Shown here piece by piece: positions 11,844 through 25,200 of a DNA stretch of 64,000 bases (its first letter is position 1; each line of letters starts with the position of its first letter). The stretch is from Symsagittifera roscoffensis (taxonomy: Eukaryota; Xenacoelomorpha; Acoela; Convolutidae). The translations under genes and the position numbers were made by a program. The notes under the pieces were generated by a model. It saw only the letters and a program-made list of their open reading frames with translations. It was not told the DNA's origin and ran no database searches. The stretch is from contig NC_087064.1 of assembly GCF_963678635.1 (NCBI RefSeq), forward strand, positions 33,332,369 to 33,396,368. The letters run 5' to 3'.

Positions 11844-14800
11844 TTAGACTCTGCTATTGTCAAAGCTGAAACTGATATCTTCATTTGTTATACTAGACTG
11901 TCGTCTTTGCGACTTCTCCGAAGCTATCCCGCTATCGCTTGACTTTCTTCTGATCGACGAAGAGCTCTCGTTGTTTGCAGTTTGGCTCAGTCGCCTAGCA
12001 AAAACCGACGAATTTTCTCGTGGACGTCGAACTACGAAACTTGTCTCGGTTATTATTTTCGCATCTGCATTGCCAATCGTGCCCTCGCTCGGAATTGAAA
12101 TTGAAACACCACGTGAATTTCGTTGATTCGGCTTCTGTTTGTTCGGTTTTGTATCGCCAAACATATTTGGCGTCATATCTGAAGAGCTTGATCGCCGAGG
12201 CAAGGAAAGTCTCGGAGCTCTACCATATTTATTGCCTTTCTTGGGTTTACTTATTCTCAGATTTCCCGTGGTATAATTTGGGTTGTACAGAAAGTCGTAA
12301 AATGGCCTAGTGTCGCGACCTCCTAAAATTAAATCACCAGTTGAAATTTCAGGATGTTTCATTCGTTCTTTGGACGAGTTGAAGGCCACTCTCGTTTTTG
12401 AGCCGAACTTTGATGCTGGTTTCGGACTTGGAACTTCAGTTCGGCTTCTATGCGAAGGAGCGGGAGATGAAAGAAGGTCGCCGAGTTGAGCAGAAGGTAT
12501 TCGAAGCTTGGCAGAAAGAGTGTTTGTAATTTCAGTGTCACTTGGAATAGATGATGCAGAGTTGTTCCTAAAAGAAACACCCAGTTCACTTCCTGATCTT
12601 GTGCAAACTTTCTGTCGTAGCTGTTAATAACGTCGTCGTGTTTTCGCCATGGAAAAGCTACTCACAAGAATTACATTTTCGCCCTAATTTTTAATGAACT
12701 TTCATTGTTAAGTGCGCTATCGCGAAAAAGTTATATAAGTTTTTTGACGTTGAGCTTTTTTATTTGGCATTTAGACAAAATCAGGTGCGGATCTATTATT
12801 CACTAGAGGATGCGGGTTTTCAAAAACAAATTGAAAATGTTTGCCCGCTAAAGCTAGCCCTGGCAGTAATATATCAAAGGAGTTCATTACTGAAATGAAC
12901 TTCGAATACTAACTTGAAGGGATCTTTAGTGTCCGGGTCAAATAAGAACGACTGCACAATATACTCTTTCTTTTTCTCTTTTCCTTTGTCTTTACTTAGG
13001 GTATCTTCTTCTGCAATGGTGCTCTTATTAGTCTTCTTCGCATGGGGACTCTTCGATTTAATGCGACGGCGACCCTTGCTGATTCGTTTGGCTGCACTTT
13101 TACGCGACTCTGTGTTGATCAAAGACCACCGGTTGTACCTGAAAAAAATCCAAGTTTCAAATAAATTTCAGATAAAAAATAATTTGTTATATTAATTTAC
13201 AGCATATGTAATTGAGTTTTTGAAATAACTTTAGTAATTTCAACTGCATATGAAGTTATTGAAAATACTAAAGTGAATATGAAATAATTGCAATAAAAAA
13301 CTAAAAGTAAATATGAAATGATTTGAGGCCCATATATTTTCAAATATATTTTCACGGTTTTAAAATAAATAGAGTTTCTAAAACTTGACGAGTTTCTAAG
13401 AGATCTCTATTTCACTCGATCGATTTCAGCTCTCACCTTATTGGATATGGCTGCATACTCTCTCTTTTCCCGTCTCCCTTCTCACCCTGGTCCAATTCCT
13501 TCTTATCCCCACCCTTATCACCACTCTTATCATCATTATCATCATCATCACTCCCACTCTGCTGTAAGTCTGGTCTGTACCACGAACTGGATCTTTTACC
13601 TCGCTCGTTTAGAAAAGAGGAACTCCCGCGCTCTTTCATGCCTGATTTAAAAAAAAATTCATTATGAGGTCAAACTATGCACTGGATAGGCGGTCAATTT
13701 TGTGTCTGTATGTTCCTGGATTCCAGAGACCATTTCCGTGATTCCAGAGACAAAACATGTTCGAAAATGTAAGTTGGTTCCACTTAGGAAATTTCCATGG
13801 ATTCCGCGTACAAATAACTGCAAAGTAATTTTTGTCGGCACATCAATTTTGCTGCGGATTCCCGAATGTAGTTAGTTGTTCCGGATTCTGCAAAAGTGAG
13901 CGGATGCCGCAAATTTATGCGGATTCCGTTTACAATTTGCGGATTCCGCTTACAATTTGCGGATTCTACTTACAGTTGCGGATTCCACGACAACTTTAGT
14001 TTACTATTATTATAATTATTATTTGTTCATGGGTTTCACAAGCGGTTCTGGATTCCACAAATGTTGTTGGGGATTCCGCAAAGCTGTCTGTTTTGGAGTG
14101 TTTTGGAGCAACACAGTGTTTTAGCTAGTTGTCAGTGGAATCCAAAACAGCACAGAAGATAAAAAAAATAACAAAGTTGCGGATTTTGCGACAAATTTGA
14201 CGTTGACCTGTTGCAGAATCCGCTTACAATTCACAAAATGGACACTTTGACCCCGTAATGTTTTTCAATTTGAAGTTTTTGAACTTAAATTTCAAGATTT
14301 TTTAATGTTATACGTTTTTCTCCCTCTTATGAAAAGTGAGCATTTTAACGCAGATTTTAGTAATTTTAATTTACGCAGGTTTTAGTAAATATACCGGGGC
14401 GGCTTTAGAGGGGAGGCAAGGAGGCGTACGCCCCTTCCCCCCTGCTCAGGGATTCGACTCCCTGTCGACCTAAAAAGTCCACCTTTTGTATTTTTCTGAA
14501 ATCTCCATTTCTGGCTGACACACCCAAAAGCTTTTCTAGGCGCCTTTAGCCCCAAGATGTACTAATTTTGAGGGGAAGGCGCGCGCCGAAAAAACGCAAC
14601 TTTTCAGTCAAAATTATCTACAACTTTCCTGAAACACCATTTTTGAACTGTTATTTCAAAATTTAGCCAACGGCGCAGTATATTAGGCCAAAACATAGTA
14701 TTTTTTTATTACTTTGAGAGAGATCGGAAAACCCATTTGGTCAACATAAAAAGTGCTCGAGAATTTTTTTAAAATAGAAAATAGAAGTTCCACATAGAAA

Positions 14801-17800
14801 ATTCTAGATCCGCCCCTATATATGATTAATGAAATTTACAATATTGAGCAAACAAGCTATTTATATAGCTAGAGTTTACGGTTGGTCCCATACCTTTCGG
14901 GTTCCATAGACTATGCGTGCTAGGATACTGGTCCAACAGTTCGATGCTTGGTCGTTGCAGTCTACTAGGCCTAGCTGCTGGCTGTCGTTCGGCTGACACA
15001 GTATTTCGGACACCACTCATTTCTATACGTTTGAATCAGTGGCGTGCGCAGAAATTTTCTAGGGGGAGGGCGGTTTTTCGAAAAATAAATTGAAAATTTT
15101 GTCTACCTTTTTTAGGTCCACCAATTTGATGTTCCAAGCTCTCCAAAATTACTCTAAGGACCCTATTTTGTCGAAAATTTTCTGCGCCGCAGGAAAACTT
15201 AAAAAACAACAAATCAACACTCAAACTTTAATGAAGAAAGAATTTAAATCAAAAATTGTGAAAATGAAAACAAAAAAGACTTTTTTTTGTATAAAATTAA
15301 TTGAAACCACTAATCTCATTTTTGGATTCCTGAAACAAGAAAGGCGAAAGCCGAGTTACCTTGATTCGGCTTGTTCTTCTGAGACCCGAGCGAGCTTCGT
15401 CGCGGCTGATTTGGATTAACCACTTTCGACTGTTTAGCTTCTCGGAAAAGACTTTCAGACGGTCGCTCTGTAACGTCAATAATAATCGGGGCTTTCGAAT
15501 TTCTTGGAGGAATTCGGACAATAGATTTCTTTTCAGGCTTCTTCTCATCAATAGGTTTTTTGTTTTCGTCTTTCTTCCGGTAGTTACCTGCAGTGTTGCC
15601 GATTGAGCTCAAACTCGCTTTTACGAATTCAGGCAGATTTACTAGAATATAATTCCCTTGCTTAAAAATTTCAAAGAGGAAATTGTTATTAAAGATGAAA
15701 TTGTTATAAGCATCAATTTCATGATGTAATGATCGCTTTTTACAAGATCGATTATGAAAACTTAATATTCTTGTCATAACATAATTAGTCGGCACGCCAG
15801 TTTGTGTAGAAAATCGCACAATGTGAACAATCAATTACTGGTGAAATTGGCAGGTGAGGGAAAAGGAAAAAAGAACTGTTATTCTAAAAACGCAAAATAC
15901 TGGATCAAACCATTAAGAGTATTGAACTAATTGTTTATCTAAGTTTATTTTGAGCGAAGGTCAAAAATTGAAAACAGCCTCTGTGGGTATGACAGAGCAG
16001 AATATTCTTTCGAGAAAACTTTGACTTTTCATTATTATTTTGAATATTTCCTCGCTCTTGTTTTGTTCTTCTTGTTCTTAAATTCTTCATATGACTCAAT
16101 ACTTTTGAAAAATGTCAAATTAGATGTCAAGTGTAAGTTATTTTTGTGTCCCGTATTTTTCCAGGCAAATAAAAACAAAATATGTAATCAATTTCAGTTG
16201 AAAATGACAAGAAATAAGAAGAATTTCGGCTTGAATTGGTGTGCTTGTCTCGTTTTCCTTTTGCAGTAGAGAATGAGTAATGACTTGAGCCTGTGACCAG
16301 TGAGTATCGGGGGGCCATCTCTATCTTGGGAGAGACATCCTTCACGTCCTTCCATCTCCCCCTCTCTGGTCTCCTCACTATCTCATACGTCGGCTCACTT
16401 GTCTCGGGGTCTGAAATAAAAACACTGGGTCTTAAGATGCAACTGATCCAACGACAGGGATGCGGTGGTTAAGTGGTTACGTTTCAGCCTCTTAAGCGAA
16501 AAGTCAGATGTTTGAGGCCCACCCTGATTCGTGCTCGTTCCTAGCGTGTGAGTCAATATTACCCAGCCCTAGATCTTAAACGGGCGGAAAAGTGATTCTC
16601 TTAATTAAATTATTTCATAGATTATTTTAAAAACAACAAATTTAGAAGATTAGACCAAACAAAATTGACAAAATTATTAGTTTCAACCAAACAAAAATTG
16701 ACAAAAAAAACGAATCGCAATTGACCAATAGTTATAAGAAAATAACTTAACCAAATAAATATTTAAATTCATGTTTCAGAAATATATGGGTAATTTTTTT
16801 GGCAAATTGCATTGAACAATAGCGAGCTTTTGGAGATTGGGAGGTAAGGGGAAATAATTCTTCTTTTAGCTATTCGAATCTTTTGGCAATATTCTAAGAC
16901 ATCCTTTTTAGTGAACCAAACTAAAACTTTTATAATTCCGCTTTTGGCGTAATGTACAATCAAGTTAAGAGAGGAAATCACACCAAAAAACGGAAATCTT
17001 TGGTCAAAGTTTTCCTAAAAAAACCGATAAATGGCAGCTTTGGTCTGCGTTTAAGAAATCCCGGATTGTCTTTTATAAAACAAAACTGCAAAATTTAAGT
17101 GCGTGAATGGAGTCTGTAGAAAAATGCTAGTCATACAACTTACATTCATGAAACTTGAATGATTAGTTATCACTATAAAGTTAAATATACAGTTGGAAAA
17201 GAGCCAACAGACAGTTGGAAAAGAGTCATGAACACAAAGAAACATAGAAAAAATGACTTGCTTTTTGAAAAACTTCAGCTTTCGAACCAGTTCTATGCTC
17301 AAACAGTTTCCAATTATTAATATAGTTCAAAAATTCAAATAACTAATACGATAGTCCAGTCACAGTCTTTCAACACCGAAGAATCAAAAATCACAAAGAA
17401 AATTTTTTGGATAAAAACCAAAGCTTTACAAACAGTCGCGTTTAAATTAGTGACATATAAATAATGTATGAAATTCAATAATTTAACTTGTTTGGGAAAT
17501 CTCGTAGATTCATCTGCGTTATTATTGCCAATAAATTTATTGGGTTTCTCGAAAGAGAAAAAAAGCTGGTGTTGTTGGGCAAAACGCAAGAAAGAAAGCA
17601 GAAATTTTTATCAATAGAAAAATTGCATAGCATACATTTATGTTTGTAGAAAAATTGCCAACCATGCAAGAGCATTCATAAAAAAAACTGCTAACGGAGG
17701 TTTTTTGGTGTACGGACTAATAGGATAATCATTTTGTTTCATAAATTAAAATTTGATGGATAGCAGATTCTTTTATCCAGGATGCATGTCATTTTGTCAT

Positions 17801-19278
17801 AATAGTGATTTTTCTTAGAAATATCAATTTGATTGAACTAGAAGAAATATTGACAAAATATCTGAAAAAAAACGAGACGGACAATCAGCATTACAGTCAC
17901 GAGATGCAACGTTTTGCTTTTGACGAACAGATGAACGATTTTTTAAAACTTGTCGTTTTCTTTGCATCTGTATTACATAGCCAACAGACAATTGGAAAAG
18001 AGTCAATAAAGGCAAGTAAACAAAAAAACAGACTAATTTTTTGAAACTTTCGAACTTCAAAAAAAAACAAGTAAATGTTCTTCAAGAACTTTGAATAACA
18101 GAAGAATATGTGATTGACACTTTTTTGATAGAAATAACGCAGTTTAAGAAAAGTGGACCAATAAGTAAAATGAGTAAAATTTTTGTTTCGCTGCGAAATC
18201 GGATGACTAACTTCCATTTTCGAAGCTAGAATTATTGCAGCAATATTATTGCTTTCCGAATTTTTTGGCAATAAAATATTGTTTTTTTTCACATTTACAA
18301 TATAATATTGCAATATATTGCAATACTTCCGAGAAGAAAAATGCAAGAAACAATGAATTGGAAACAACTATTCAAAATTATTTTTGTCAATACATTCTTT
18401 CACGGTATTAATGTCCCAAAATTTATGATTGTAATGAAGAAAAAGTTGCATTTGCAGATTAGCAGGCAGCATACTTTTCCGATAATCATTATAAATGGCC
18501 GGAAAATTACGTGCATTTAACCTAAACGCTGCTTTATTAATCAATTTAAGTATTGCAAAATATTGCAATATATTGCAGGATAAATATCAATATATTGCTT
18601 ATGATAATTGTTCAAAATAGAATATTGCAATATACATATTGCAATATATTGCAATAGCAATAGTATTTTGATATGCCCTGGATAGAAGTCGATCACCTTT
18701 TTCGTGACTTTTACAATTTTGCTGTTCGATAGTGGAGTTTGCCTTCTTTTTAACAAAGGAAAGAACTGAACTTAAAAAGAAATCAAAAGGCAAAAGGCGA
18801 AAAATCAAAATTGAGCGTGAACAAATTTTAAGACTTTTTCCTGAAAAAAAATCGTCAAGACCTACACAAAAGTACTGACAACGTTCATTAATCTTAATCA
18901 CGCAAAAAGAAAACCGTGTTCCCCGAACAAAAGTCAAATAGCAAAGAAGTGATCTTGAGCCTTAACAAATTTCAAGAGTTTTCCTGAAGAAAAAAAAACA
19001 AAAAACAAATCTTCAGCACCTCTATAATAGTCTGAACTATGCTCATCGACTCTTAACATAAATATTGATACAACAAACCTTCCATCACAGATTCAGCGGA
19101 GAACTTCTTATCATCTGCACTCAGTTTGGCATCGATAGGTGCCTCTTCTTTTCCCTCTCTGTTTCCATCGTCGTTTCCCTCACTGTGACTGGCTCGGAAC
19201 ACTCCTTGAGACCTTTTGGGGATGTCGTGGAAATCAGGAAAGCGCTTGTATTGGTCGCCCAGTCGTTTGTCTGAAACC
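11844..19278 (-). CDS. Exons 9-15 of the 15-exon gene (tail region)
   Basis: These exons encode the hydrophilic end of the protein. Strong splice sites support them: TTTTTAG at 19279, TTTCAG at 16411 and 13139, GTATAG at 15023, CTTTTAG at 12568; donors GTAACT at 15359, GTATGG at 14893, GTGAGA at 13436 and GTTAGT at 12913. Exon 13 has an Asp-rich run encoded by a GATGAT microsatellite (about 13520-13555). Exon 14 is Lys/Arg-rich (KRISKGRRRIKSKS). Exon 15 (241 codons with the stop) carries clustered R-R-x-S sites and SSDSGI, and ends NSRV. The boundary between exons 10 and 11 is uncertain: an acceptor at CTGCAG, inside the chosen exon 11, would also keep phase. Confidence 0.7.
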
Positions 19279-22200
19279 CTAAAAACCACAAAAGAACGTA
19301 ATTAGTAATCTTGTTTCGGTTGAAAAAGTAACTAATCCTCAGATCATCTTTCTTAAATAATCTCATCATATATCGACAATCACTTGTTACATAAACATTT
19401 TTGTACTTAAATTTTGTTAACTTGATTGTCAACTGTCTTAAAATAAAGAATAGGAGAAATCATTACACCAGAAGGAATTAAGGATCTACTTAACAATCGC
19501 CCTACCTTTGGTATCTACTTTAAGAATTGCCACCCCTATTAATAAAAGCAGTAAATAGCACTAAAGTGGAACCTGATCTAAACTACATTTTATAAAACTT
19601 TTATTAGTTTAATATTTTTTAATTATGATTTTAGTTAGTTGTTTTCACAAAAGCTTTTTGTTTTAGTTCAGTTATTTTGAAGAGTTACTCACCCTTGAGT
19701 AGCTCTTATTAAAAATAGGAGTGTGGTCACAAAGCGTGGATGTAGCACGGTGGGTTAGGCCGGCTATAGAGCATGCTCAGGACGTCCTTCCTGGTGGGTT
19801 AGGCCAGGAGTGGGAGTATGATTGCATGCGGTTTTTGTGAGAGGTCCTGTTATGTGACAACGTTTTATGTTGGGTTTGTTGTGGTTTTTCTTATGTTTTG
19901 TTGGTTGTGTCCTTTTTTCAAAAATCAAATTGTTTGTGGTATGGGTTTGACTTTCGACTTTTTTGTGTTTTATTATTTCTTTCTTAGACTTTATAATAGT
20001 CTTCAAAAGAATAAATTATCCAGTTTTAAACTGGGTTAATCCGGTTTGGGTACCGTTGGTTTCCTTTTCTTAGTCATGCTGTTATGCTATGTGTTGTGGT
20101 GTTTAGTAAGCTGCATTGGTTAGTTCTGTTTAGTATATAATTCCTTTCCAACCGGGTTAAAGTAAAGTTTGAAACATGTTATCTTGTGTTAGAGTTATCG
20201 AGTGTGAAAGCTTGGAACTGAAATTCATAACTTTAAACAAATTCTTCGTGGGCGAGCTGTGCGAGTTTGGATAGAATTTTTATGCGAGTGAATGAAAATA
20301 TCAAAAGGTTAGTACTGCTTTTGCTTCTTATGAAATTACTACATAGAATTTTAACTTTACTGCTAGCTGTTGGGGGAAATTAAGTTACAAATTTTCATCA
20401 TTATTAGATTTACTGCTGGTGGGGGAAAAATTTATAAATTAATTTACTGCATTGGTATTATGTTTATTTAATTGTTGGTGCAAAAATTTAATAGGGTCTT
20501 AAACAGTTTTGAAGAAGTTTGCTATTTTTTATTTTTCTTTTGTGAATTTTTCAGATGATCTAGGATGAAGGCTAAAATTCTAAAGAAAACATGGATAAAG
20601 AATGGTGAGTTTCTAATGTTGAATTAATTAGTAATATGTATAATTCATACTTACCTGTTAGTCGTCGGGGAAGAAACCGTGAGGGAAAATGTCGTGGATG
20701 AGATCTGAAGTTGTTAGTAATTTGGCTAATATGCGGATGATATTTTTAGTTTGAAGCAGTGGCCAAAGCAATTGAAGTGCCTTAATGGTGGTTAGTTCTT
20801 CAGTGCCAACTGCAAATTCATAAGGTGTGTTTTGGATTAGATTATATAATTTGTGGTTGAATTTAGTGTTATGGATGAATTCTAAAATGGGGATTTCTAT
20901 AGGTTGTACAAACTCGTGTGGGATGAGGAAGGGTCGGGATTCTTCTGCGTTGAAGGTCTTGGTGATGGGACAAAAGATATACATTTGGGTTATGGGATCA
21001 TAATTTCGAAGAATACCATGAAGGTTAGTATCTTTAATGCAATATGTGAAGTTAAGAAAGAATGGTGAGGTGTATTTGGAATTGATGAATTGAAAACGAT
21101 GGTGTGGTTGTCTGGAGGGAGTGTGTAGGTCAAAGTGATTTTGGATGAAACGATAATAAGTATATGTGTGTGTTTGTTTAGTGCGCAACATAATATCGTG
21201 TGAGCAGTGCAAATCTCTTTCATGTGGTGCAAGGAAACGAAAGGTTAGTGAAAATATTTGGAAGCGTTCTTTAAAACTTTCGTAGGCTTGCGTGTCTGTT
21301 AGTGCTTCTGAGATAATGTGGTCAAACTTGCGATCGAAGATATTTAGTGTAAATACATATGGTGTTTTAATGAAAAATTTCTCGGTGATTTGTGGGTTAG
21401 CGAAGCGATCGTCGTCTAAGAATTGATCTTGGTTAGTTCTGATGATGTTATGATCGTAATATTCTAGTGTATATTCATTAGCTCGGGGTGCAGTGTGTGT
21501 TTTTAGTGATTTTTTGTATCCAATGTAAGTAAATTGTCTAGGTGTTAGTGGTGTAGTGAGTCGATATAGCATGTCCTTATTTCGTTCTATATCGATATGA
21601 GTGTTAGATAAAGGTAAGCAAAGGGGATTTGTAAAATGATAATATGAGGTCCAAGGAAGGGTAGGCATTAAAACGTATTCGTCTACAAAGTTACGTGTCT
21701 CGTTAGTGTCATGAGGGGTGTTTAAGGTGTATTGTGGAAATGAGGGTAAGGTGATAGCTAAAAATTCGTTTGTGTTAGTGTGTTGTGGATGGTTGATATA
21801 TTCACGGGCTGTTCCTGGTTTCGCTGGGAAAGGATGGTTGGGGAACTTCCTTTTAAAAGTGCGGTAAGCTCTATTAGTGCTGAGTGAAGATACAGTAGTT
21901 GTGGATGATGGTGCTAATGAATCAGTATAAATTGAAGAGGGTGTAGGGGTAGGAGGGTTGGATGAATCTATTGTGGATGAGATTTGGTTTATGGTTGGGG
22001 TGTCAAGGTGATAGGATTGTTGTTGTAGGGTAATGAAATTATCTAGTTCTGGGGAGATTCGGGGGGTGTCTGAAGAATGAGATGATTGGTTTGAGTGAAG
22101 TGAGGAGTAGGTTGGAGTGACTTGGGAAGCATAAGAGGGTGTAGAATTGGTTGGGTCAGGGTTATTTGGTAGTATGGGTTGAAAAGGGGGTTGGGAAAAA

Positions 22201-25200
22201 TTTAAGGGATTGGTGTGAAAATTATTTGATGGAGATGGTTCAGAGTCGGCAAATTCATCGGGGGTTTCAATATTCGGGTTATTGAGTTGTGAGATGGAGT
22301 ATAAAACTGAGATGTGTGAATTAGTATCGGAATTCATGCCGGATGTTACATTACTGGATGGGAAATCGGGTGGCGGAAAAGCAAAAAGTGGTATTATTGG
22401 GATTGGAGTGGTGAGGTTGGTTGGGTGGGAATTTGATCGGTGTAGGGATCCAAGTTGTCGGCTCATCGTGGGCTAAAAAAATTATTATTTTGAGACTGAA
22501 AAGCGGTGGTATGGGGTTGTTCTATAATTTGTTCATAAGTATTTTCATCTTGTGAGTGGTGTGGCATTATATGTTGGATGGGACTTTGTGATATGGTTGG
22601 TCTAAAATTATTATGTGTTATGGCTAAATTTCGAAAATTACGTGGGACTAGGGATAATGGATGGTTATGTGGTAGGGGTGGTAACTGTGGTGCTGTTGGT
22701 GTTGTGTCTGCATTGTTATGTTCTTCGTCGTATGTGTTCTGTCTTGTTGCTATTTTTGTGTTATATTCTTTTATTTGTGCGTCTAAAAGAATTTTGTTTA
22801 TAGATGTAGAAAATATTCCAAAAAATCCTGCAAATAGTATGCGTGCTACACTTGCTTGTCTATTGACTTGTGCGTGTATAGCACATGTGTTATAGATTCC
22901 TTTTAAGAGTGAAAAAAGAAATCCAATAAAGTTAAACATTGCGTATAAAATAGTTAGTTTTTCTAAGATGTAGTAGGGCCATCCTAGAAAATCAAGAATT
23001 TCATTCTTGAGTGTAACAAAGCTAAAAATATTGATAGGTGATATATCTTGGGGACGGTATTTTTCACCGTTTAGATATATATAATCTTTAATGTCTTTAA
23101 AATATCCGCTATAGTCTTGCGTATAGATGTCTGCAAATCCTGCGGTTTCGGCAAGTTTGCGTAAGTTTTGGTCAATTGATTGTCTTTGTATTGTGTCCAT
23201 TTGTGTTAATAATTCCTGGAATTGTTGTGTTCTAATGTGATGTTGAATATCTGATTTTGAGTATATTCCTATTGATTGTAAGTCTATATTTGGGTTTCGA
23301 GCGATAGCGCGAATGCTTTCTGGTGAAAATTTTTTGAGTGATTGCATTAATGTGGGATATGGGGTGAGAAGGTAATATTTATCTTCATCAGGGTTTAGTT
23401 GTACTACGTTGTGGCTATTTTCTGATCCACATGGAACTGCGGTATCCCAGAAATAGGTTCTTCGTGAAAGTGTGTCAACGAAATGTACTTTATTCTTATA
23501 AAAGATAGGGATTCTTTTATAACATCGTTTATCTTCAAAAACGTATAGTGGTGATACTTTTTTAGTACAAGTATAAAACCATAAGATGTTTCCTTCATAG
23601 TCTAAAAAATTTGATCTATTTCCTGATAGTAAATATCCTGCGTAGGGTATTTTTAATACTGCTAGTGCAAGTGATTGTAATATTTGTGTTCTTTCTAATT
23701 CGCATAGTTGGTGTAATGTTTCTAATTCGGAGAGTGACATTTCTTGAAAAATTCGGCTAATCGTGTAGTCTAGTTTCATATCTAAGTGAATATCATAGTG
23801 GATATTACCAAAATATGTACTATTCATTAGTGATAGTTCTTGTAAACGTGTGCTTTGATCGTTTTGGGGTTTTAAATGTCCACCAGGTTGACCTGTATTC
23901 TTTTGAAAATTAACTGGTATATATGAGGTTCCTTCGTTTAGGGGATGACTTGTGGCGTATGGGTCGACTTTTATTTTTCCAGTGGTCATGTCGAATCCAT
24001 TTTCGTATTCAACTAATATTTCAGAGTATTGTGTTTTGTGAAGTGGGTTTCTGTATTTACATGCAAGTTCTGTTTCTTGATATATTTGAAAACGTGTTAA
24101 TTTATTTTCTATATTATGAATGTTTCGAAAATTAGAACTTATTTTTCGTAATGGATTTACTTGTTCATATGGTATTGATTGTATAAAATATTTTTCGTGA
24201 AATTTTATCATACGAGCGTGTATTTTTGCTACTTGAAATGTTGTACATGTGTCTTCGGGGAACCAAACAATTGTTGCTTGTGTTCTGGTTGTAGGGTCGC
24301 AATAACCTTGGTCGTTTTTACAAGGTAATCTAATTCCTTGATAAATCATTGTGTTGTCTGATAAATCTCGTGTGAGTTGTATTTTTTCGAGTTGTATTTT
24401 CCAATCGAAAAACATTATTTCTTGGTATCCTTTATTTTTTGTGTCTGCTTTGCAGTTTGATGGGTCATTTATACCAATGTGTGGTATCCAGTGTTTATCG
24501 TGCATGTCATAGGTTAATCGTCCGTGTGCGCCGTTGTATGGGTATTTTTCATCTAATTTTATATGTCCTTGATATCTTTCAAGTTCTGCTTGATGTACAG
24601 AATCTGAAAAAACTTGGAAATATACTAAATTTCTATCTGTGTTTTTATTTTTTGTGATGTTTAGTCGGAGCAACTCGTTTTTACAATCTTCGGGATTGAG
24701 ATGTAAAAGTCGTTCTATATTACTCTGGTAGAATGATTCATGGTCAAGTCGGTTTTTATTTCCGTTTGAGACTTGTGAACAATGTACTTTCTTTTCAGAA
24801 AATGTTGCTGTGAATTTATATCCTATAACTGTAGTTGCTCGGGCTTTTGAATAAAGTGTTGCTATGGCATTTGTAGTTTCTATGGCTTGGGGTTCTGTTT
24901 CGCACTGTGATACTTGATTTATTGCATACTTGTGTAGTGTTTTTTGTTCGTTTTCTTCACAATCGTAATGTGTTACTAATAAATCTTGGGGTCCTGTGCG
25001 GGGAGAAGGGTTTATGTTTTGATTTGAGATTACTAGAAAAAGGAGTTGGAGAAAAATTAATAATTTTAGAATATACATGTGTATGATAATCCTGAGTATG
25101 GGTTATAAAATGTGATGTAACCAATTGTTTTTTTGGTATATCTGTCGTATTTATATATTACTTCAGTGGTTATAAATGGTGGTGGTAGTGATTGAGCTGT

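Noticed and set aside
13441-13650. 69-codon His-rich ORF on the plus strand
   Set aside because: Antisense of exon 13; the His run is the complement of the coding Asp repeat.
22282-24657. Several plus-strand ORFs over the glycoprotein and 602-residue genes
   Set aside because: Shadows of the long minus-strand ORFs created by the strand skew.
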